In this document: positions 57,605-64,000 of the stretch, piece after piece | How the letters are laid out: each line of letters begins with the position of its first letter | Numbering within the stretch: the stretch's first letter is position 1 | Assembly: GCA_033297205.1 (NCBI GenBank) | Contig: MU859132.1 | Location: forward strand, 1-64,000 | DNA: 64,000 nt | Direction of reading: 5' to 3' | DNA from: Pseudoneurospora amorphoporcata | Lineage: Eukaryota > Ascomycota > Sordariomycetes > Sordariales > Sordariaceae | Notes under the pieces: model-generated | What the model saw: the letters and a program-made list of their open reading frames with translations, nothing else | Databases searched by the model: none | Told to the model about the DNA's origin: nothing | Position numbers and translations under genes: made by a program

Positions 57605-60291
57605 TCATATGCCTTGCCCGGAAATCTCAACTTTGTCCTCCGGAAAGGGTATTTCCCTGATACGTATCACGACCTGTCCCTCAAGCTCGCAGAAACCGTC
57701 ATCTTCATCCCGGGTATCATCTTCATCATTATCCTCTGAATCGCTTGACGCACCGTGCACCAAGTGATCATCATCTTCGTCCATGTGAAATCCCTCGTGC
57801 ACAATGTCATCAGTAATATCGCTTTCTTCGTCTTCATGCTCGTCACCATCCTCCTCTGATGTTGAGCTCTCGCTTTCGTCATCGCCCTCATCGTCGCTAT
57901 CGTTACCGAACCCCCAGTTATTGTTACCAAACACTCCGTTGACCCCGTTATCGCCCAAGCTTTCGGAGGGTGCAGCTGGGGAATCAACTTCCAACACGCT
58001 CGACCTCTGATCGGTATCTCCACTGCGATGTTCCCAGAACTCGAAGCAGGTTTTGCATATACCGGCATATCTTAGAGGGACCTCGGGCCGCAGAGTAAGG
58101 ATGTCGGCAATATACAGGGATATCTCGTCCGGACGTGAAGGAGAATGAACGTATTCGGCGATGTGTGGAATGTCGGTTGCGTGGAGCTGGGGCATCTTGG
58201 GAAGGCCCTGGAGGAATTGATGCTGTGATAGTAGCTTTGTTAGTATAAAATGAACAAAAGCATCTCAGGATGCGCAGAACGACGAAGTTGAACGTACCCA
58301 AGCTGAGAAATAGAGTGAGACAGAGAGATTCCTCAAGCTGACCATTCGTCCGCTGGTAATGTAGTGGACCGTCTTTGGCGTAAGTGACCATTCACGCCAT
58401 CGAGGACGATCAAAACGGGAAGTTGGACCGGAGCTGTCGAGAAGTAATGCGCGCAAGCTGGAACGGTGTACTTTGATTGCCTGGAAGATCTTTGGGAGCA
58501 TGACTGGTGGAGGGGGGCCGTTCAACCTGATATCCTGTAGATAAACGGTTTCCAACGAGTCTGGTGCGAGTCTCCTTGATGAACTCTATAAGAGCAGGAG
58601 TGGTAAGGTCGGTGTGAATCTTCTTCAGTGAGAGCTTGTATCGTAGACCAGACGGGGAGGCGCTTGATGTCCCCAGAGATGATTCGACGTCAGGACTGAT
58701 AGGCTCAGGTCGGAACTGCCTTCGCAATAACACCCATACCGTTTCTTGATGTAGACAATGCAGGATAGTCAAGCTTGTCAGGACTGACCAATCAAATGCG
58801 TATCTTAGTACGTGCATTGACAAGGCCATTCGTTCAAGCTCAAGGACGCGCAGCTTTAGCTTTCCATCACGCAGTCCAGTAACCTCTTGGTCTAATTTTG
58901 TTGATCTCCCGTTCTCAGATGCTGATGGAGATGCTGATGGAGATACTGCTTCAAAGTCCTGATGGTTCGGAAACTCGGAACCAGTGCTTGCTGAGCAGAA
59001 GAATCTGTCGCCGAGTGCGGAACTTGGGTCCTTGGTCCAGACATGCTAGTGCTGTGCTTCTCCATTTCAGACGATCTTCTTCGTATGTCGTATACCTTAC
59101 CGACCAGGACGCCCAGCACACCTCCTAAGCGTCTCTCACCAATGGTGCACTCACCTGGCCATCTTGCATTATGATCTACCTGCTTGAGGGTCAATCCATC
59201 CCATGCCATAAAGAAATCCCTCCTGTAAGCCATTGATGAAAGCCCCACTCTGAGCTCCTCCAGAGTGACTTGGGATCGTTCAATCAAGGTCTCCATCTCA
59301 TCCAAGTAGGCTGGTTCTTCGATGTTCAACACCGTCAGGCTTTGGAGGGGTGGTAGGATACTGAACGTCGGATACTCCTAGCTGCTTTGCGAGTATTTTG
59401 ACGGAGATTTTGATCCATTGTAAATGGCATGATCAGGTGGCCTACAGGCGATAGGTGTCATTACACTACCCGCCTGAATTATCAGAAGCGGAACTGGAGA
59501 ATGGTTTGAAATCCATGGATGGTAGGATTGTCCTGAAGTGTCATGCCACCTGATCCAAACACTTTTAAGTTTGCTTGGTCCGGCGTTTGGGCAGCGACTC
59601 AGAGAAGCCAAAGCCATAAAAGAGTCAGACAGAAGTCCGGTCGGCATGTCCCAGGTAAATGACTCCAGGTTGGTCATCTTCGCGACTGCCGATGCCACCA
59701 GAGTGTTAAGCATTTTGCTGCCCACCTTGGTGACGAAGTAGTCCTCAAGACTTTCCCTGGGCCCATTTTCAATTGAGAACGTTTTAACGTGTTCCGCATG
59801 GTTGGTGCCGCCGAATCTTGCGGGCCTCCCAGGCCTTCCTGTCGTGATCGCGGCAAAGGAAAAGTTCGTGTTCCGGCAGAGTCGATAAGCCAGATGTTAA
59901 AGCGTCGACAGGTGGTGTGTTGGACGAAGGATTGATGCTGTCCAGCCAGGCGATGTCAAAACTCGAGTATATAGCAGGTATTGCGAGGTCGAACATGACT
60001 GTGTGTGTACGTGCAAGCGAAGTCAAGTCACTGTTATCTGTGATCTAATTGCAAGGTTTGAGTCAGTAAATACAGGGAACCGGCATCTTATGAGAGAATC
60101 TTTTGTACCTCTTTCAGGATCAACTCCAGAATATCATGCGGAAGGTCGAGAAGTGTCAAGGGCCGCGACGGTTCGCAAATGACCATCTTCTTTTCGGGGC
60201 TCCTTGACCCGAGCTTCCCCGTGATGTTGCTGAGTTTTCTTCCCGGTGACACGCCCACCTCGTCGCGGCCAGCGAGGTTACCAGGAGCCAT
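57605..60291 (-). pseudogene. F-box/LRR-type protein, probably frame-broken
   Basis: The minus-strand gene starts at ATG 60291. An F-box (LTLLDLPHDILELILKE) lies at the end of exon 1 (60109-60291). Exon 2 starts at 60044 and reads ITDNSDLTSLARTHTVMFD. Near 59830 the frame must shift by one base to continue as FGGTNHAEHVKTFSIENGP; no intron fits. An 87-nt intron (59378-59464) removes a TAG and leads to EYPTFSILPPLQSLTVL and the conserved GERRLGGVLGVLVG. A further intron near 58931-58983 is likely. At about 58566 another break occurs between FIKET and APDSLETVYLQD, with no room for an intron. The last intron (58223-58297, ATACTAACA branch) joins YFSAW to HQFLQGLPKMPQL, and an acidic tail ends at 57605. 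Proteins of this fungal family should bind Skp1 of SCF ligases. Two breaks make a pseudogene likely; assembly errors are the alternative. Confidence 0.65.
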
Positions 60292-60782
60292 GGCGAATTT
60301 CTGCTCAGCGAATATCCAAATGAGTCAATCTCATCCACGCCGTCTTCCGTTGACCTAGCTTATTGGCCATGCGGCAGCTTGAACAGCGCAAGATCCTCGG
60401 AAGGGGTAAGTATGGCAACTAGGAAGACAAGTTGTTGGAGTTAACCACTGGAGGTATGCAGAGAACAGAGGACAAATATTTTGCGGTTGGGCGTACAAAA
60501 CCGAGGCTGCGGCACTGAAGATGATGCTGCAGAGATGTTGCAACTTGCGAATACTTCTGGCTCGGTTCCAAGTAAGACCTGCGTGGGAAGGCAGCTTATT
60601 TGAGAGGAAGTGGGCATCAAGGAGGTAGTTCCAGACGGAAAGTCTGGAGCTCCCCTCGTTGCAAAGTAGGTCCTGCCTTGCGTTTGAAGTGAAGGGACGG
60701 AAGGAGTTGCTGTTGGAGCTCACCTATGGTTGGAGTGCGCCCGGGCAGGCAGGCAGGAAGATGCTAATAAGGTATGCTTAAC
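60292..60782. other. Promoter side of the F-box remnant
   Basis: About 490 bases without a supported gene. A minus-strand open frame (60355-60723) shows no motif. Confidence 0.4.
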
Positions 60783-61098
60783 GCTGGGCTGCTCGTCAGT
60801 CTAAACCTAATATTGCCTAGCGTCCCTCCAAATATCCATCATTTGACCGAACCTTTCCATATCCGGTCTACGTTATCGGTTTATCACTTACACCTGAACT
60901 GTAACAGGACGAGATCAAGGTATGTATCGTTCAAACCTCTCAACAATATCCAAAGAGACATATTGAATGTCGGAAAGAGCATGCTCCAAGTAAACTTACC
61001 CTTTCATTATGGAGCCAAACGAATTAGTTTGAGAAGAAAATATCTAGGAAAGTTGACCCGAGGTCTCGAGCTAACAAACAAGCCAGTATCAGACTGCA
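60783..61098. mobile_element. Probable fourth family A inverted-repeat element
   Basis: The right end at 61065-61098 (CTCGAGCTAACAAACAAGCC) and the 15-20 bases inside it match the element at 50231-50518 closely. The left end is weaker: near 60784-60805 it reads CTGGGCTGCTCGTCAGTCTA, which differs from the family consensus largely by C in place of T. No coding sequence. Confidence 0.5.
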
Positions 61099-62180
61099 CC
61101 AGAGATCTCAGAATTCGCAGAGAATGTGTAAGCAAATAAAGACATACGAACAGGGTTCTGAAATGTGACACGTTCTCAAAACTTCAGAAGGCCTTTTCCA
61201 GGACATACCAGCGCACCATCGGGCTTCCTTCTCGAAGACTCAAGAGGGATACCCTTTGGGACTCGGTATTCTTAAAATGTGTCCCTTCCCCAGCCGGAGC
61301 TGGGAGACAAGCCGTCGGGTTTCGGTTTAGTGGAGCCTAAAGCTGAGCTCCGTGCCCCACTCCGTCAGCCTGGAATGGAAAGCCCAGGTGGGTACCTGAA
61401 TTACCCCACCATAGGTATCCATCGAGCTTCCACTTCCCCGCCGTCCAGTCCTCACGTCACGAACCTCTGCCATGAACTGGCATTCTGGCAAGAGCTACCA
61501 GACTCGCGACACTCCCAAACTAACTCTCAACATACACTATAAGACCTCCCCGCCGCTTCTCAGACCATCTTCTTCCGTCCAAAGCAGTGTTTCTCTTAAC
61601 TGGTAGTTACTCGACTGCAAACCCAGCTGCCTACCTTACTTTACGCACGCCGTTTACACACGCCCAGTCCTGTGGTATCAATTGACTGCATACCGCGCAT
61701 ATTTCCATCTGAACTAGTGTACAAACGATCACCCTCTGCGACAATTTTCCGCTTCGTTGCACCAGTGGTAGCCTGCAATAAACGATACGCGTCGCAGCCG
61801 TCAAAGGCCACCTTTCACAATTAAAACAGGTCGGTAGTTGAAGGGCGCCCGTGTCTTGTGATCTGACAATCATGGCCCTGTCTCTCAGCGGGTGACCGGC
61901 TCTTCGGCCCTATGGGCTTTGCCGTGTTGGGCTGCACATCCTGATCCGCCTTCTGTCCTCCATCATATATGAAGGTTGCAAGTCCGTTACTGACCCTCTC
62001 TTCGACTGTAGTCACACGCTACGAACAATCGACTAAACTGCGCGCTTGCCTCTTCGTTTGTTCCCATCGCTTCCAAGTCGCACCCTCCTGAGAACGAATC
62101 AGAGCAAGAATTTCCCTCTACTCGCTATACCCTCCCCATCAAGCTCTTCATCCCGACATAGCGCCGGCCCAACTTTCCCA
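61099..62180. other. Leader and promoter region of Pkr1
   Basis: About 1.1 kb. A plus-strand open frame at 61279-61542 has no motif I recognise. The part after 61550 is pyrimidine-rich and probably contains the Pkr1 promoter and leader. The frame is open from 62046, but without an ATG before 62181. Confidence 0.45.
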
Positions 62181-62684
62181 ATGACATCCTTCGCCACAAA
62201 GCTCTGGGAGTCGATCTTCACTCCGGGGCCGACTCCCACCCTCCTTGTTGCGACAAACGTCACCTTTGCCGCTCTGCAAATTGTCCTGGCGTGCCTCCTC
62301 TTCGCGACATGGAGCATCCACTTTGTGGTTCTCTCGGCTCTCTGCGGTGGACTTTGGGTATCCATCAACTGGTTTGCGGCGGAACTGATGGTGCACCAAA
62401 TTCAAGAAGAGGAAAAGGCGCGAAAAGCCAAAGAAGCGGCGCCGGCTCCAGCCACATCGGAAGACAGCGAGACAGAAGTGGAAGCAGCTACATCAACAGC
62501 TAGCCTCGCGAGGCAGGAGTCAATTGCAGAGGCGGTCAGCCATGAGGTTGAGCCCATCCAGCAGGTTGGAGAACTGAAGCACAGAGTGGTTGAGGAGACA
62601 CCGAGCATGGGGACTAAGAGCAGCGTCAGCACGGAAGATGAGTGGGAGAAGGTTTCGGAGAACGAGAACGACAAGGACAAGTGA
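62181..62684 (+). CDS. pkr1: Pkr1, ER factor for V-ATPase assembly
   Basis: Single exon, 167 residues. I start at the ATG at 62181 because it gives MTSFATKLWESIFTPGPTP, the conserved family N-terminus; a longer reading from 62046 would need a TTG start. Two membrane segments follow at about 21-44 and 48-68 (ATNVTFAALQIVLACLLFA, then FVVLSALCGGLWVSINWFA). The cytoplasmic tail after about residue 72 is Glu/Ala/Ser-rich with a basic EEEKARKAKEA start. In yeast Pkr1 sits in the ER membrane and helps build the V0 sector of the vacuolar H+-ATPase. The tail here is longer than the roughly 120-residue yeast protein, as is common in filamentous fungi. Confidence 0.9.
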   Translation: MTSFATKLWESIFTPGPTPTLLVATNVTFAALQIVLACLLFATWSIHFVVLSALCGGLWVSINWFAAELMVHQIQEEEKARKAKEAAPAPATSEDSETEVEAATSTASLARQESIAEAVSHEVEPIQQVGELKHRVVEETPSMGTKSSVSTEDEWEKVSENENDKDK

Positions 62685-63359
62685 ATATCCCGGCGACTGA
62701 GCAGGGAACGACTACACTCAGGGAGTACAAGCGAGGGTCGCTTTAGCGAAGCTACCATGGAATTCTGTAAATATCCTTATGGTGTGTTTTCGTTGTTGGA
62801 GTTGAGCGACGATGGCATTTACATATCCACCCTTTTATTATCTGTTCTGTACAAGATGAAAAGGATGGGCAGTTGAGGCTGTAAGCCCGCTGTTCGTTCC
62901 GTGGTCCTCAGCCTTTCATGAAGCATCATGACTCGTGCAATTACAGCTACAGCTTCTGGGGAAAAAAGTCATGGTAAACAAATGTCCATTGTTGGGCATG
63001 ATAGATAGCTTATCTGGCTTGTGTACCCGATGGTTTGGTTGCTTCAACTCGGCACATGAACAGATCAGGCGCCGGCGGACAATTGAGACGCATGACTTCC
63101 AGGGTTAGGGGTTTCGGCCGCTGTTAGCCTTTTCATTTTACTGCACGTGACTGGACACGAGCTCTGTCTTGGCGTGAAGTGACGGCACTCCACCCTGACG
63201 CCTGGATGGTTGTCCACTGCAAGCGTCCAAGGAAGCTCGACAAGCCTTCTCCCGTCGCGACTTATTGACACGATAAAATAACAAGCTGATAGTCGAGACC
63301 TTGTCACCACCAATTCCACACAACACATATTCAGTTACGCGTCGTCCAAACAAGCCAAA
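62685..63359. other. Intergenic region between Pkr1 and SmD1
   Basis: About 675 bases with the Pkr1 3' end and the SmD1 promoter. No other gene seen. Confidence 0.5.
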
Positions 63360-64000
63360 ATGAAGCTCGTCAGGTAAGACTTCTCCTCGGTTCCTGATGC
63401 TTTCGCTACATCCACCCAACACCTACCCCCATCCCACCCGGCATCAATCCTATTCTCTTGCACGACGCATGCTGAGCTTTGAATTCTCGCCTTCAAGGCT
63501 GCCAGCCCGTGTTCGCGCGCATCCATGCTGCTCTACTAGAAACAGGACACCAGGGGCACCAGGCTGACGAAATGGAATCCGTTGCTTCAACACTACAGAT
63601 TTTTGATGAAATGCGCCAACGAGACGGTGACGATTGAGTTGAAGAATGGCACAATTGTACACGGCACCATTGCCTCGGTCACGCCCCGCATGGACACTGC
63701 GCTTCGCAACGTCAAGATGACCCCCAAGGGCCAGGACGCTGTGGCTTTGGATGCCATGAACATTAGGTAAGTCAGGCCGACCTTTCGACGAGAGAAGGAG
63801 GTGGAGGAGTGGCGCTTTCAATTTTGGAGGGCATCACTAACTGCGTGGAAATCCTAACAGGGGCTCGACAATCCGTTACTTCATTCTCCCCGATTCCCTG
63901 CCGCTCGATACATTGCTAGTCGACGACTCCGTGAAGCCCAAGAACAAGGCGAGAAAGGAAGCGGATCGCAGCGCCGCCGGCAGAGGTGGCCGTGGTGGCC
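63360..64000 (+). CDS. smd1: Small nuclear ribonucleoprotein SmD1 (3' end beyond the window)
   Basis: Exons 63360-63373, 63599-63766 and 63861 to the window end. The first intron is 225 nt and the second 94 nt; both have GT..AG ends, and the second has ACTAAC near its acceptor. The protein begins MKLVR and continues FLMKCANETVTIELKNGT, the Sm1 motif, with HGTIASVTPRMDTALRNVKM. The Sm2 motif GSTIRYFILPDSLP follows, then the start of the Arg/Gly-rich tail (GRGGRGG). SmD1 is part of the heptameric Sm ring on U1, U2, U4 and U5 snRNAs and acts in the spliceosome; its RG tail is a target of arginine methylation. Placing the first intron after only 14 coding bases is characteristic of this gene in many fungi. 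Confidence 0.95.

Noticed and set aside
1..64000. CRISPR arrays, bacterial operons, phage or viral genes
   Set aside because: No regularly spaced direct repeats of CRISPR type, no viral-type genes, and gene structure throughout is fungal.
1..64000. Dispersed 5S rRNA genes
   Set aside because: I looked for the typical fungal 5S internal control sequences and did not see them, though a computed search would be more reliable.

Overview
This window looks like nuclear DNA of a filamentous ascomycete, most likely a Sordariomycete. Genes are split by short introns (53-109 nt, one of 225 nt) with GT..AG ends and mostly CTRAY-type branch points. The families present are also typical of these fungi: a Pth11-like/rhodopsin-fold membrane protein, a 2EXR protein, a HET-domain relic, an F-box/LRR protein, NodB deacetylase and Ofd1. 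I assigned families by reading motifs, with no database search. Exon boundaries come from splice signals and frame continuity.

Layout. 1-16.6 kb is gene-dense: a poly-A run at the left edge, a seven-helix membrane protein (1295-2651, +), a 2EXR gene with a one-base frame break (about 2953-3480, -), an Ofd1/Tpa1 prolyl dihydroxylase (4604-6616, +), a small disordered protein (8074-9124, +), a trans-sulfuration-type PLP enzyme (9537-10865, -), a large ankyrin protein with a basic N-terminus (12768-15180, +) and a membrane-anchored NodB deacetylase (15684-16619, -). 16.6-23.3 kb has no recognisable gene but holds a small inverted-repeat element. A large RING protein follows (23325-27323, +), then an intron-containing tRNA-Ile(AAU) at 29269-29369. 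29.4-44.5 kb is nearly empty, with one C2H2 zinc-finger gene (36585-37949, -) in the middle.

44.5-64 kb begins and ends with core genes: APC2 (44544-47873, +) on one side, and Pkr1 (62181-62684, +) and SmD1 (63360 to the window end, +) on the other. Between them is an accessory block on which selection looks relaxed: an APH/ACAD10-type kinase-like gene (48383-49693, -), two tandem nucleotidyltransferase-fold paralogues (51047-51892 and 53162-54002, -), three or four small inverted-repeat elements of one family plus one of another, a HET-domain pseudogene, a degenerate class II tRNA-like sequence, a 13-bp GT minisatellite and a frame-broken F-box/LRR gene.

The core genes act in separate processes: cell-cycle ubiquitin ligation (APC2), pre-mRNA splicing (SmD1), V-ATPase assembly in the ER (Pkr1), and oxygen- and iron-dependent prolyl hydroxylation (Ofd1). 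I see no biosynthetic cluster. The most unusual item is the nucleotidyltransferase pair, with an inverted-repeat element between the copies and a kinase-like gene alongside. I do not claim a defined new system.
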